Part shown: piece by piece, positions 16,330 to 26,242 of the stretch | Layout of the letters: each line of letters begins with the position of its first letter | Position numbering within the stretch: the stretch's first letter is position 1 | Assembly (NCBI GenBank): GCA_017942165.1 | Contig: JAGKSB010000004.1 | Location: forward strand, 62,001 to 126,000 | Origin: Rhinopithecimicrobium faecis | GTDB lineage: Bacteria; Bacteroidota; Bacteroidia; Sphingobacteriales; Sphingobacteriaceae | Direction: 5' to 3' | Length of the DNA: 64,000 bases | Notes under the pieces: generated by a model | The model's input: only the letters and a program-made list of their open reading frames with translations | Databases searched by the model: none | What the model was told of the DNA's origin: nothing | Position numbers and translations under genes: made by a program

Positions 16330-17343
16330 CTACTTACTTTTTATAACACGCCCTTTATCACTCATTATCAAAGCACTATAATTTTTATATTTTTTTAAAA
16401 GAGCAATACCTTTTACAGGCCCGAGAACCATAATGGAAGTGCTTAAGGCATTTGCAAATTCAGCTTTTGGGCCGTATACTGTGACACTTGTCAATCCCGA
16501 AGCAGGCATACCTGTTTTGGGATTTATAATATGTGCGTAATGCTGACCATTGATCGCGGCATACTTTTCATAGCTTCCTGAGGTTGTCACGGCGGCGTCA
16601 ACCATTTTCAAGGTCTTAAGAATACGATGCGCTTTAAAAGGGTTATTAATTCCGATAAGCCATGGTTTTCCATTCCCCTGCAGCCCCCAGGTGGCGATAT
16701 CACCGGAAGCATTTACAATGCCCGCAGGGACTTTTTTAGCTTGCAGGTAGGCCCTCGCTTTATCAGCGGCGTATCCTTTACCGATGGAACCAAAACCTAT
16801 TTTCATGCCCTTATTTTTTAGGAAAATAGTTTGCATACCCTCATCCAGCACAATATCCTTATAATTGACCAAACGCACGGAATTACGAATATCTTCCTCA
16901 GCGGGCATTGTGTCCATGGAACCATCAAAAACCCATATTTTATCCATGGCAACAATGCTAATATCAAAAGCTCCGTCGGTCATTTCACTATATTGAATAG
17001 CTCTTTTAGTAAGTTCGAACACCTCTTTATCCACTTTTACAGGCTGGATTCCCGCCTGTCTGTTAACTTCGGAAATCTGTGTCTGCGGACGCCATTCTGA
17101 AATAAGGTTTTCAATACGTTCAATTTCCGCTATAGCCTCTTCGATACGCTGCGCTGCCTGAAGGCTATCCTGCTCCCGTATCGTGATTTCAAATACGGAG
17201 CCCATCAGTGTTACCTGCTTGCGAAGGGTGACAGTGGCAGCAAGCGTACTTTGAGCTGAAAGAACAGCAGGAATTATAAACAATAAAAAGGCTAAGCTAT
17301 AGCAGCTTGCCTTTTTAAAATATTGTGTATAGCTATACGGCAT
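16330..17343 (-). CDS. apbE: FAD:protein FMN transferase (ApbE family)
   Basis: A 337-residue ApbE/Ftp protein that attaches FMN covalently to threonine or serine of exported electron-transfer proteins. Features are an N-terminal hydrophobic export signal (CYSLAFLLFIIPAVLSAQ), LMGSVFEITI, ISEWRPQTQISEVNR, DGAFDISI, GSIGKGYAADKA and the late HIINPKTGMPASGLTSVTV with the metal-binding region after it. I start at ATG 17343, as the 11 residues before it would precede the signal. It closes an operon with a PepSY-flavodoxin-reductase, which suggests the flavinylation target is part of the same module. Confidence 0.92.
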   Translation of the reverse strand: MPYSYTQYFKKASCYSLAFLLFIIPAVLSAQSTLAATVTLRKQVTLMGSVFEITIREQDSLQAAQRIEEAIAEIERIENLISEWRPQTQISEVNRQAGIQPVKVDKEVFELTKRAIQYSEMTDGAFDISIVAMDKIWVFDGSMDTMPAEEDIRNSVRLVNYKDIVLDEGMQTIFLKNKGMKIGFGSIGKGYAADKARAYLQAKKVPAGIVNASGDIATWGLQGNGKPWLIGINNPFKAHRILKTLKMVDAAVTTSGSYEKYAAINGQHYAHIINPKTGMPASGLTSVTVYGPKAEFANALSTSIMVLGPVKGIALLKKYKNYSALIMSDKGRVIKSK

Positions 17344-17397
17344 CTTTATGGGATAATAATAAGCGTATTTAGTCAATAATTAATAACAATCAGTCAA

Positions 17398-19593
17398 TTA
17401 ATAACAATCAGTCAATAGTTGCTGCCGCTCACTGTAGTAGCTCAAGGGGCGACCCAAATGCTGCTCCGTAAGCCTATTTAACGCCTTCTCAACATCTCGA
17501 AGCATTAAAAGTGACCCACATACCATAATGACTCCTTGATTGCTTAGAAGATCTATAAAATAGCGCTCATTAGCGGCTATTAGATCCATGACATACTGTG
17601 GGTTCTCTTCACGGGAAAATGCCAGCTCCAAAGATTCCAGCTTCCCCTGCTGACGGGCCGACGCTGCAAAGGCGCCATATTCCTTAATCAAACTGTTATT
17701 ATACCTAAATCCTGCAAATAAACGGATTGCTGTCTGCGACTTGTTGGAAGCTATCATACCTAAGAATGGCGCAATACCTGTTCCATTGGCGATCATAGCA
17801 ACTTGAGCTGCTGCCTGTGGCATATGGAAGTCTTTATTAACTAAAATACGCGCTTTAATGCAATCATTGGGCTGCAACTTATATAAGAAGGATGAACCTA
17901 AGCCATCGGTATACAATTTTACCATAAGCTGTATTTTCCCATCATTAGCTCCAATGGAATATAGGCGTTCTTTAAAGTCATTTGCTGGGTAGATAGCCAA
18001 CAGATCACCGGATTGAAACTTCTTCTTCGATGTGGACTCTAAGACAATTTTAAATGTTGTATTATCCGCTGAAGTAGCCGTCTTTTCCAAAACTTTGAAG
18101 GTATGCAAAGGAGGCAGTTTCGCTTGATACGATGCTGCGGCAGTAGACAGTGGGATTAATGACTTTTCTGACCATTGATGGATCCATTGCGTAAACTCAT
18201 CCACAGACTTATCATTTACAGTATGTACTGGGATAAATTCTGTCGCCCACGATTGAGCTGCGAACAGACTATTTACCTGGAAAGCGAATGAACAGTAGTC
18301 CGCATAGGATTTAGAGCCGAATCCTACCACAGCATATTCAATAGGCTGGTTTGCAGGATGCTTAGCAAGTAAATCATGAAATTTATCCGCATTGCTTGGC
18401 GCAGTACCAAGGCCAAAAGTTGAGGTAAACACAAGCATCTTCTGTGCCTTAGGAAAGGCTGAAAACTGGTTCATCTGCGTAATATACGAGCTGATACCAT
18501 GCGCAAGCAGCTGTTTATGAACACAGTTGGCAAAGAATAGCGTGCTACCATTCTCGGATCCTACTAAAAGGATCACTTCCGCATGTTGGGCTTTATGCTT
18601 ATTGCGAATTTTTGTTCTTGACCTTTTCCAAGTGATGACAAAACCAGAATAGATAAAAAATAAAATATTTAATGAGGCAAATCCTAAGATAATGGCGAGC
18701 AAAATATTAGATCTTCCGGTATGTAAATCAAGAGTTAGCTTCTCAAGCATCACGGCTTTAGCGAGTCGCTCTTCCGCGACAATTGCTCCCGTTAGCTGGT
18801 GAACGGTTAGATCGCGCGTTTTTAATGTTAGCCTAAAGAACTCCTCCGGATCGTCTTCCATAAAAGGGAATTCTATTTTCTCCACATCTGAAAGCTTCGT
18901 TTCCTGAAATATTTTAAATTCCGCAATAGCGATAGATTCTTCCGTAGCGTCGTTGGCAATAACCAGCTCCTTGGACTCCAGATCAAAGACATCGACATGC
19001 ATAAGCACTAAGTAAGTCCCCGTTACAGCGAGCAGTAAAGTTGGAATTAATAGCAGGCGGCCTGCTACGACATGAAAATATTGAGCAAAGAAATCACGAT
19101 TTATTTTAACGAAAAAATTACGTATACCTTGCTGACGCTTAGCGATTAACACCACGCCACTTATACTAATTAAGCATAAGATAAAGGAGGCAACACCCAT
19201 CATTACACGTCCTGTTTCTTTTAAGAACAGAGATCTATGTAAGGCTGTAGTCCATTGTATAAATGGAGATTTTATAATTTCTGGACCTAACAATTTTCCC
19301 GTCAGGGGATCGATATATCCTTTTACAGAATTTCCATCAATATCCTGTGCATCGATACGGACAAATTTATTATGATCTACACGGAGTTCAATGATTTCTG
19401 GGTAAACCTTGCGCAAGGCTGGAAGAGCCTGCGCAAGGTTTATAGTATCAAAATTTTCTACTTGGTAGTTAGGGTACTTTTCCGTTACGGCATCTACTGA
19501 TAAAATAACTCCCGTAGCAGCTAGAATAAACAGAAAAAAAGAAGAGATAATAGCAAGCGCTAAATGTGCATACCTCCAAATAGATAGTGTCAT
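17398..19593 (-). CDS. PepSY-TM / flavodoxin / FAD-NADPH reductase fusion
   Basis: A 731-residue inner-membrane flavoprotein. Residues about 1-330 form a PepSY_TM unit with four membrane helices and periplasmic PepSY segments. Residues about 350-480 form a flavodoxin domain (FMN loop VGSENGST). Residues about 515-731 form a cytochrome P450/sulfite reductase-like FAD and NADPH domain (RLYSIGAN for FAD, ANGTGIAPFLG for NADPH). The layout would carry electrons from cytoplasmic NADPH through FAD and FMN into the membrane. Likely targets are periplasmic flavoproteins or ferric complexes; this is inference. It is 54 bp upstream of apbE and 6 bp downstream of the DUF2271 gene. Confidence 0.9.
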   Translation of the reverse strand: MTLSIWRYAHLALAIISSFFLFILAATGVILSVDAVTEKYPNYQVENFDTINLAQALPALRKVYPEIIELRVDHNKFVRIDAQDIDGNSVKGYIDPLTGKLLGPEIIKSPFIQWTTALHRSLFLKETGRVMMGVASFILCLISISGVVLIAKRQQGIRNFFVKINRDFFAQYFHVVAGRLLLIPTLLLAVTGTYLVLMHVDVFDLESKELVIANDATEESIAIAEFKIFQETKLSDVEKIEFPFMEDDPEEFFRLTLKTRDLTVHQLTGAIVAEERLAKAVMLEKLTLDLHTGRSNILLAIILGFASLNILFFIYSGFVITWKRSRTKIRNKHKAQHAEVILLVGSENGSTLFFANCVHKQLLAHGISSYITQMNQFSAFPKAQKMLVFTSTFGLGTAPSNADKFHDLLAKHPANQPIEYAVVGFGSKSYADYCSFAFQVNSLFAAQSWATEFIPVHTVNDKSVDEFTQWIHQWSEKSLIPLSTAAASYQAKLPPLHTFKVLEKTATSADNTTFKIVLESTSKKKFQSGDLLAIYPANDFKERLYSIGANDGKIQLMVKLYTDGLGSSFLYKLQPNDCIKARILVNKDFHMPQAAAQVAMIANGTGIAPFLGMIASNKSQTAIRLFAGFRYNNSLIKEYGAFAASARQQGKLESLELAFSREENPQYVMDLIAANERYFIDLLSNQGVIMVCGSLLMLRDVEKALNRLTEQHLGRPLSYYSERQQLLTDCY

Positions 19594-19599
19594 TATATG

Positions 19600-20085
19600 T
19601 TAAAGTGCTTTTATAATTTTTACCGTACGGATATAATCTTTTCCATCAGCTTTCTCCGCTAAGCCCGCTGTAGTCAACGGAATTTCTACTTCCGAAGTAA
19701 AATATTTCTGCTCTTCAACAGCGGATTCAAAACGTAATTTATAGCCTGCATTAATTTTAGAAGCATCGATATCTAACATGCGTATAGCACGGTCACCTCC
19801 ACCAATAGAGGCGCCAGTAACTGCAGCAACTTTCTCCTTAGTCTTAGTTTGAAACTTGTACCATTCTTTTAACGTATTGTACCACTGCTTATCGTCCCCT
19901 AACACTGCAAGGGTCTTTTCATAGGTGCCATTCGGTTTTATTAATGAGATGACAACATAGGCTTTCTCGCCTTTGTAACTAGTCATCTGTAACATGCACT
20001 TATATTTTGTAGACTGCGCAAAGGATGTTGAGGCAAATAAAGTACCGGCGATTAGTAAGCCGGCAACTTTTAAGAATTTTTTCAT
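19600..20085 (-). CDS. DUF2271 periplasmic protein
   Basis: A 161-residue exported protein (signal MKKFLKVAGLLIAGTLFASTSFAQ) of the DUF2271 family, with a beta-sandwich pattern and the phrase GGGDRAIRMLDIDASKINAGYKLRFE. The family is often encoded beside PepSY-TM reductases and ApbE, as here. It could be the periplasmic partner of the reductase; its function has not been shown as far as I know. It contains serine and threonine residues but no clear canonical ApbE flavinylation motif that I can pick out. Confidence 0.85.
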   Translation of the reverse strand: MKKFLKVAGLLIAGTLFASTSFAQSTKYKCMLQMTSYKGEKAYVVISLIKPNGTYEKTLAVLGDDKQWYNTLKEWYKFQTKTKEKVAAVTGASIGGGDRAIRMLDIDASKINAGYKLRFESAVEEQKYFTSEVEIPLTTAGLAEKADGKDYIRTVKIIKAL

Positions 20086-20089
20086 GATT

Positions 20090-21562
20090 TTATTTTAAGA
20101 AATCTGTGGAAATATTAGCTGATTTTAAGAAGTCATTCTCCTGAGCGATGTCATAGGCTGTCTCATCAAACTCTGTTTTAAGATCTTTCTTCGCTCCTAA
20201 AGCAACAAGTTTTTTCAACAACACATCATCTTTTGATATTAAGGCTGCTTTATGAAGCGCGGAGACACCTTCCCCATTTAGTGCATTGATATTTGCACCC
20301 AATTTTGCTGCTTGATCTAATAGGGAGGCATTTTCCTTAGCTACAGCGAAGTGAAAGAGTGTATTTCCATTTTTTTGTGGTGCTTCTACGGCTAAGCCTT
20401 TTCCTTTAAGTAAGGCCAACTTATCTTCGAAGGAGCTTCCTGCGGAAGGGCGATCAGAGAAAGTATTAAACCAATAGTAGGCTAAATTATTCCCTTCTTT
20501 ATCCTCCACATTGCTATCTGCGCCTTTAGCTAATAAGAGTGCCGCTATTTGCGCTGAGCCGCTGTCGATTGCTTTTGTTAATGCGGATTCACCTTTTGCA
20601 TTCTGCATATTGATATTTGTAGTCTTAGCGACTAACAACTTCACTAATTCTTCGTTATTTCCTGCTGAAGCATTGATAAGTGCGGTATTACCTTCATTAT
20701 CTACTTTATTAACGTCTACTCCTAGCCCAATAAAATAGTTTATAATCGCTAAATCCCCACGACGTACTAGGCTATGTAATACCGTAGCACCGTCTTTAGA
20801 GATCGCTTTAGGATCTAACTTCAAATTTTCTACCAGGTATTTATAGGTTTCTAAACCATTAGATTTAGATCGGGAACCTTGAGTAGCAAAAAATAAAGCG
20901 TTATTGGTCGGTTTTACACCGCGAGCGATAAACTGGTCAATAATTTTTGTGTTTCCTAATTTTGCAGCATAGTCGGCCGCATTTCTACCATATTCATCAG
21001 TGGCATCGATCTTTAGTCCCTTGCCAATTAGATAGTCCGCAACCTTGAGGTCATTATCTGCGGCTGCAACGAGCATAAGAAGGTTTGCTCCACCTTCAAA
21101 AGTTTGTGTAGGCTTTATACCTGCAGCAAATAGTGCATCATAAACGCCGATATTGGTGTTTCCTCCTGCTGCTGCATAGGCAATAATGGAAGAGCCATGA
21201 GAATCTTGATAGTTTACATCCGATCCTTTAGCGATTAAGTACTTAACAAGTTCGACATTCCCAGAGGCTGCAGCCCAGTGTAAGTAGCTACGGCTATGGT
21301 GCGTCTTTTTAGTGACACTATTGCCTTCTTGATCAATTAAAAATTTTATAACATCTAATGAAGCTCCATTATTAATAGCGATCGTAACGGGATCAAAAGA
21401 TCCAGGATTTGGCTTTGAAGGGCTATTTCCCTTTGCTATTTCCGCTTGTACGGTAACAAGGTTCGGATTTGTTTTCCAAAAATTCGCGCCTAATAAACTG
21501 TTATCTTGTGCTGTTGCAAAAAAAGAGGATAATAATAATGCTCCTAATAGTGATATTTTCAT
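20090..21562 (-). CDS. Exported ankyrin-repeat protein
   Basis: A 490-residue protein with a signal peptide ([19 protein letters not shown]) followed by about a dozen 33-residue ankyrin repeats filling nearly the whole chain, for example [23 protein letters not shown] and [19 protein letters not shown]. It is probably a periplasmic protein-binding scaffold. It is first in the operon with DUF2271, PepSY reductase and ApbE, spaced 4 bp from DUF2271, so it probably helps assemble or regulate that module. The direct partner is unknown. Confidence 0.9.
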   Translation of the reverse strand: MKISLLGALLLSSFFATAQDNSLLGANFWKTNPNLVTVQAEIAKGNSPSKPNPGSFDPVTIAINNGASLDVIKFLIDQEGNSVTKKTHHSRSYLHWAAASGNVELVKYLIAKGSDVNYQDSHGSSIIAYAAAGGNTNIGVYDALFAAGIKPTQTFEGGANLLMLVAAADNDLKVADYLIGKGLKIDATDEYGRNAADYAAKLGNTKIIDQFIARGVKPTNNALFFATQGSRSKSNGLETYKYLVENLKLDPKAISKDGATVLHSLVRRGDLAIINYFIGLGVDVNKVDNEGNTALINASAGNNEELVKLLVAKTTNINMQNAKGESALTKAIDSGSAQIAALLLAKGADSNVEDKEGNNLAYYWFNTFSDRPSAGSSFEDKLALLKGKGLAVEAPQKNGNTLFHFAVAKENASLLDQAAKLGANINALNGEGVSALHKAALISKDDVLLKKLVALGAKKDLKTEFDETAYDIAQENDFLKSANISTDFLK

Positions 21563-21857
21563 GAATATGTCCTTTTTTTATTTGTAATTAATCTAAATAA
21601 ATGTAAATGTATTGTTTTTGATTTAGAAATAAAAGAATAATTTTAAAAAATTTTTGGTTTATATAGTTAATATAGGCTAATAATCAGGGTGTTTACTACG
21701 GTTCATTTACCTCAGCTAAATTGACTATATCTACCCTGATAGTCTGCTGTTTACAGCATCTTTTTTTAGTAAAAAACCATTGTTTTTAAAGAAAATATTA
21801 ATTGAAAATACATTCTGTATGAATAATATGTATATTTAAAATATACACTGAAGCCCT

Positions 21858-22346
21858 ATGTTAACGATTAATAAACAATCTGGAATCTATCGATTAGAGA
21901 ATACGCAAATTTTACGAGGGAATATAAAGGATATCTGGGATTTCTTCTCCAGACCTGAGAACCTAAATAAGATGACCCCAGATTCTATGCCCTTTGAAAT
22001 TACTTCAAAGAACTTACCGACGTATACTTATCAAGGTCAAATAATAACGTATCATATTACTATTTTTCCTTATATAAAGTCCAATTGGGTGACGGAGATA
22101 ACCTTGGTGGAGAATGAACGCCTCTTTATAGATGAGCAACGCTATGGGCCCTATAGTATGTGGCACCATGAGCACCACTTTGAGCAAATCAGTCCACAGG
22201 AGGTGAAGATGACGGATATAATATCTTATAAGCTTCCTCTTGGAGAATTGGGAAACTTGGTCGCTGGGGACTTAATTATAGCAAAACTTAAAGAGATCTT
22301 CACATTTCGAAATGAATACTGTGACCGCGTATTTGGGAGAATATAG
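21858..22346 (+). CDS. SRPBCC-family ligand-binding protein
   Basis: A 162-residue START/Bet v1-like protein. It has the characteristic entry IKDIWDFFSRPENLNKMTPDSMPFEI and the long C-terminal helix (AKLKEIFTFRNEYCDRVFG). Related small proteins are annotated as polyketide cyclase-like or cell-division-inhibitor-like, but no active site is evident. It lies alone between the ankyrin operon and the A+T-rich island, with no transcriptional partner visible. Confidence 0.82.
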   Translation: MLTINKQSGIYRLENTQILRGNIKDIWDFFSRPENLNKMTPDSMPFEITSKNLPTYTYQGQIITYHITIFPYIKSNWVTEITLVENERLFIDEQRYGPYSMWHHEHHFEQISPQEVKMTDIISYKLPLGELGNLVAGDLIIAKLKEIFTFRNEYCDRVFGRI

Positions 22347-22500
22347 GATAAGCTGTGTCAGGAGAATAATTCAAACATGAGTTGTTAAATGACAGACACC
22401 GTATCCATTGTACCTACGAATAGACAGTTTGCAGAGTTAAACTATTCCTATTTTAAAAATTTATTAGAAAAGTGGTTTTTTATAAAATTTGTTATTTTTA

Positions 22501-23052
22501 ATGAAAAGAATATTATTTTACTTACTGTTAATAACAGGAGTCATTGTGTGTTCTTGTACGTCCAAATCAGAACAATCAATAAGAAATCGCCATCGTGACA
22601 CACCTAAAGATCCATCACATAACAATTCCAATAAAAACGATTTTTATTTCGTAAACAAGGTTGTTGATGGGGATACCTTTTGGGTAAATAGTCAAAAAGG
22701 TGGAGGATTTAAAATTAGACTTATAGGTGTAGATGCACCAGAGAGTAGAAATGTATTCAAGAAGAAAAAACATCCGTATGGGCACACTTCAAAAAAATTT
22801 CTTATTGAATTAATACAAAATAACTATGTACGTTTGGAATTTGATGTTGACTCGCTAGACCAATATGGTAGAACTTTAGCTTATGCTTATTTAGAAAATG
22901 GAGAGATGGTTAATGAGATATTAGTTAAAACTGGGAATGGTCAAATTCTCACCATTGCACCAAATGTTAAGTATGAAACTTTATTTCTATCGGCACAAAG
23001 ATACGCTAGAAAAAATTCATTAGGACTCTGGGCAATTAATATCTCAGAATAA
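22501..23052 (+). CDS. Thermonuclease-family (SNase) lipoprotein, second copy
   Basis: A 183-residue paralogue of the nuclease at 8045-8530, with a lipobox near CSC (LLLITGVIVCSC), a polar linker and the nuclease domain: DGDTFWV, RLIGVDAPESR and YGRTLAYAY. The stretch after MVNEILVKTG reads NGQILTIAPN where the first copy has YARVATYPPN, so the fold is conserved but this loop diverges. ATG 22501 is chosen because the TTG at 22489 would add three residues before the signal. Its codon use is more A+T-rich than the first copy, like the island beside it. Confidence 0.88.
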   Translation: MKRILFYLLLITGVIVCSCTSKSEQSIRNRHRDTPKDPSHNNSNKNDFYFVNKVVDGDTFWVNSQKGGGFKIRLIGVDAPESRNVFKKKKHPYGHTSKKFLIELIQNNYVRLEFDVDSLDQYGRTLAYAYLENGEMVNEILVKTGNGQILTIAPNVKYETLFLSAQRYARKNSLGLWAINISE

Positions 23053-23082
23053 AATTTAAACAACTCTGTAGTATATTAATAA

Positions 23083-23113
23083 TTAACGCCTTATCTTTTG
23101 GACAAGGCGTTAA
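23083..23113. terminator. Shared terminator between nuclease and motor operon
   Basis: A perfect 10-bp stem, TTAACGCCTT with AAGGCGTTAA and an 11-nt loop, sits between the convergent nuclease gene and the last gene of the island. Confidence 0.75.
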
Positions 23114-23115
23114 AT

Positions 23116-23814
23116 TTAATTTGAAAGCTCTTGATTTGATATCTTTGGAACAACTTGAACGATAAATCGCTGATTAGCTTCTTCTTTATTACTTAAACGA
23201 CCGACACCTCCCCAACCATTTCCAGCGATTTGTAAATCTATTAAACCTTTATATTTAGGATCTTCTAAATTTATATCTTGATTGAGCCAGAATTTCCATA
23301 ATGAATATGCGCGTGCATAACTCAGTTGGTATTCTGCAGACATACCAACAGGACTGGAATCAGCATTATATAATTTTGAAGCATAACCAGAAATTACAAC
23401 TAAATAAGTCACTTTATTCAAGTGATTTTTATTTTGTTTATTTGCATCTATAACAATTTGATCTAAAACAGCTTTTAATTTTTTTCCAGCACTTAATATT
23501 TTATCCCTTGTTTCATCAAAATTTTCTAAATCTGTTTCATTGATTCCAGCTCTAGCCACTGAAAACTTCACATCAAAAGCTAATAAAAAACGTTTGTAAT
23601 CTTCTTCATATTTAAAAAAATCATTATCATTTTTCAATGGCTTCAATGATTCTTCGACCTCACGATAAACTCGTAGTTGTTCCTCTTTTGCTCTTAATTT
23701 ATTTACATTATCCACATAAGTAACTACGAAAAGAACAAGTACAATGAAAAATAAACTGGTCATTAAATCGGAAAAACTTATCCAAAAAACGGAACCTCCA
23801 GATTTTTTGCTCAT
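23116..23814 (-). CDS. MotB/OmpA-like stator protein (ZorB-like)
   Basis: A 232-residue protein with one N-terminal membrane helix directly after FWISFSDLMTSLFF. Asp16 in SDLMT matches the ion-binding aspartate of MotB and ZorB. A linker of about 90 residues leads to an OmpA-like peptidoglycan-binding region (VVISGYASKLYN, then LSYARAYSLWKFWL and NQRFIVQVVP). The architecture fits the B subunit of an ion-driven motor, anchored in the cell wall. It follows the MotA-like gene by 2 bp, so the pair is probably expressed together. The ZorB assignment is by topology and motif, not by sequence search. Confidence 0.82.
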   Translation of the reverse strand: MSKKSGGSVFWISFSDLMTSLFFIVLVLFVVTYVDNVNKLRAKEEQLRVYREVEESLKPLKNDNDFFKYEEDYKRFLLAFDVKFSVARAGINETDLENFDETRDKILSAGKKLKAVLDQIVIDANKQNKNHLNKVTYLVVISGYASKLYNADSSPVGMSAEYQLSYARAYSLWKFWLNQDINLEDPKYKGLIDLQIAGNGWGGVGRLSNKEEANQRFIVQVVPKISNQELSN

Positions 23815-23816
23815 CC

Positions 23817-25427
23817 TTATTTACCTCCAAAAATTTTCTTCATAACACTTCTATTATTTGACTCCTCAACACTATTTTTAATCTCTCTTATTGCAGATAA
23901 TAAGTCTACATTAGGCTGAACCTGTGTTCCTTTGGAGCGTTGCTCTGAGATTATTTTAAGGTCTTCCATTAATTTTTGTATTACGACAACTTTATCAGCC
24001 AGTTCTTGTCCGTGATTACCATAAGAATCTATATAATCTTTCACTTGAAATAGCACATCTAATTTTGACAACTGTTCTAATAAATTCAACTTTTCCAAAT
24101 TATCTAACAGGTCAAGTTTATCAAACTTAGTTTTCTTTTCCTTATATGCATCAAATAATATATGATTTTCATCGTCAATTTGATTTAAAACTTTGTTATA
24201 ATTAGCTTTAATTCCTTTAGTCACTTCTCCTAAAGTATCCTCCATATTCTCATTTAACCTCTGGAACATTTGACTATTCAATTTTTCAAAATTATCCAAA
24301 GCATTAAAATGCCGATCGACTGATTCAATGATTTTATTTGATTCTTCTACACGTAAGTCTAACTTCTCGGCTAAGCCTTCAAAATTATTAACTCTATTCA
24401 TAAGTGTGTGAAGAGACGAACTCAAATTTCTTGTTTCACTTAATCCGTGATTTAAAGATTCGACAAAATTATTGAATCTATCAAAGTTACTAGTTGCTTG
24501 TTCCAATCTCTTTAACACTGTTGCATTCATAGCAAGAAAGTCCTTCGCATTAATTTTCTCTAGTCGATCTAATATGACATCTTGAACTTTCAAAGTGTCG
24601 TAGTTGCGCTGAAACAAATTAGATAATGCTCCTACATTACTCGTGAAGTCTGCGTTAAAAGCTTGCATGGATCGAGTAAGTTTAGATATTGATGTTCCAA
24701 AATCATTACTAACTTGTGGTAATAACTCTGTTTGTATAAAATTATAGAAGTCATTTTTTCCCCTCTCAACTTTACTTTTAGCAACCTTAAAATTATTCAG
24801 ACCAATAATAGTAGTTATTGCTAAACCAATACAACTTGAAATCATCGCTATACATACAGCAATTAAGAAGCCATCCAATTTTATTGTAGAATTATCAGCT
24901 TGATCTTGAATTTGAAAATACAATCCAAAAAGTCCAAAAATAATACCAAGAAGTGTAGCCATTAAACCTAAATATAGAGGCTTATTAATAGTTTCCTTAA
25001 GATTATCCTCTTCAACAGAGACATTGCGTTCAACTAAATCTTTAACAATATTAAAGTCAGCAATACCTCCATTATTTCTAATTAAGTATATATTTAATGA
25101 TTCTATTATTTTATCAAAATATGTTTCTGAAAAATTACCACAATTAATTAAATTGAAATCAAGGTCATTAATTGATTTTTCGGAAACTACGTCACCCTTC
25201 TCATTAAATGTTTTATTCTTTACATATTCTATGATAGCATCATACTCACCGACCTTTAATAATTCGCTATCAATATGAACATGATTAACTTTAAAAAATG
25301 TCTTTGTAGGAATGTAATCCTTAAATATTTTAATGTCTTTCTTTAATTTGAACCCGACATATATTTGATAACAAATTATTAAGGCGATTAGTACACCTTC
25401 GATTATTATTAATAAATTATTTTCCAT
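23817..25427 (-). CDS. MotA/ExbB-like channel with long cytoplasmic tail (ZorA-like)
   Basis: A 536-residue protein. One helix lies at about 5-24. The canonical MotA/TolQ/ExbB pair lies at about 150-172 (YLGLMATLLGIIFGLFGLYF) and 185-210 (VCIAMISSCIGLAITTIIGL). The remaining 300 residues are almost all heptad-rich coiled coil, with repeated DNLEKLNLLEQLSKLD-like blocks. A channel with a very long tail is the hallmark of ZorA of the Zorya antiphage system, where the tail projects into the cytoplasm. It sits next to a ZorB-like partner. Its start overlaps the upstream stop by one base. Confidence 0.85.
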   Translation of the reverse strand: MENNLLIIIEGVLIALIICYQIYVGFKLKKDIKIFKDYIPTKTFFKVNHVHIDSELLKVGEYDAIIEYVKNKTFNEKGDVVSEKSINDLDFNLINCGNFSETYFDKIIESLNIYLIRNNGGIADFNIVKDLVERNVSVEEDNLKETINKPLYLGLMATLLGIIFGLFGLYFQIQDQADNSTIKLDGFLIAVCIAMISSCIGLAITTIIGLNNFKVAKSKVERGKNDFYNFIQTELLPQVSNDFGTSISKLTRSMQAFNADFTSNVGALSNLFQRNYDTLKVQDVILDRLEKINAKDFLAMNATVLKRLEQATSNFDRFNNFVESLNHGLSETRNLSSSLHTLMNRVNNFEGLAEKLDLRVEESNKIIESVDRHFNALDNFEKLNSQMFQRLNENMEDTLGEVTKGIKANYNKVLNQIDDENHILFDAYKEKKTKFDKLDLLDNLEKLNLLEQLSKLDVLFQVKDYIDSYGNHGQELADKVVVIQKLMEDLKIISEQRSKGTQVQPNVDLLSAIREIKNSVEESNNRSVMKKIFGGK

Positions 25428-26242
25428 TAGTATCCTCCTAAATAATTAACTTTAATACGCTCTACAACCAAATATTTATCACCAATTTTATTCAATTTAC
25501 CCATTGAATTGTTAACTATTTCAAAAGAGGTATGTGCATCAGTTCGAATATTAATTCCATCACAATAACCTTCAAAATATACGTCATGAAAATTAAATGC
25601 ATTTTTTTTACCCAAAATATTTAATTCATCAAATTTGAAATAATATTCATTATCCATTTCAATAATGATGTAGGGCGTTGTATGGTTACTAATCTTTGAC
25701 TCTTTCAAATAAAATTCATCATTTTCATGTACACATTTAGCTATAGAAGCTTTAGATTCTTCTAAATCATTATTAGCATTAATCTCAGTATCGTGAACCT
25801 CATTATCAACACTAATTAAAGTAGAATTAATAAGTGACTCATTATCCTTTACCTGCTGCAGTAATAATTCAATCTCTTGCTCAAGTTTAGTGCATTTTTC
25901 TTTATACTGTTGTATTTCTCCTTTTGAAGCATTAATTTCAATATTCTTATTATTTGTGGTGGCTTTTAAATCATGTTTTAAATTGCCATTATTTTTCAAT
26001 AATTTTTTTGATTTTGAGCGATCAAAGATTACATATAGGCAAAACAATATATTAGTAAATAATGAAAAGTAAAGTAAATATTTAGCAAAGGAACTACTCG
26101 TTTCATTGACCTCATCAACCTGATAGGAACTATTAAAATCTGTCGAATCTGCTATATTTCTATTGAAAGAAATTGCCTCGGCCTTATTAAATATTATTGT
26201 CGAAAAGGATAATAATATTATTATTAAAAATTTAATTTTCAT
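25427..26242 (-). CDS. Membrane coiled-coil protein of the motor operon
   Basis: A 271-residue protein with a probable signal or first helix (FLIIILLSFSTIIF), a second membrane helix near 52-70 (KYLLYFSLFTNILFCLYVIF) and a coiled coil (about 85-135, EIQQYKEKCTKLEQEIELLLQQ). The C-terminal region is a small beta-rich domain (YIIIEMDNEYYFKFDEL to the end). No family is recognised. Its start overlaps the Hsp70-like gene by 11 nt and its stop touches the ZorA-like start, so it belongs to the same unit. It may link the motor tail to the cytoplasmic ATPase; this is inference. Confidence 0.75.
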   Translation of the reverse strand: MKIKFLIIILLSFSTIIFNKAEAISFNRNIADSTDFNSSYQVDEVNETSSSFAKYLLYFSLFTNILFCLYVIFDRSKSKKLLKNNGNLKHDLKATTNNKNIEINASKGEIQQYKEKCTKLEQEIELLLQQVKDNESLINSTLISVDNEVHDTEINANNDLEESKASIAKCVHENDEFYLKESKISNHTTPYIIIEMDNEYYFKFDELNILGKKNAFNFHDVYFEGYCDGINIRTDAHTSFEIVNNSMGKLNKIGDKYLVVERIKVNYLGGY

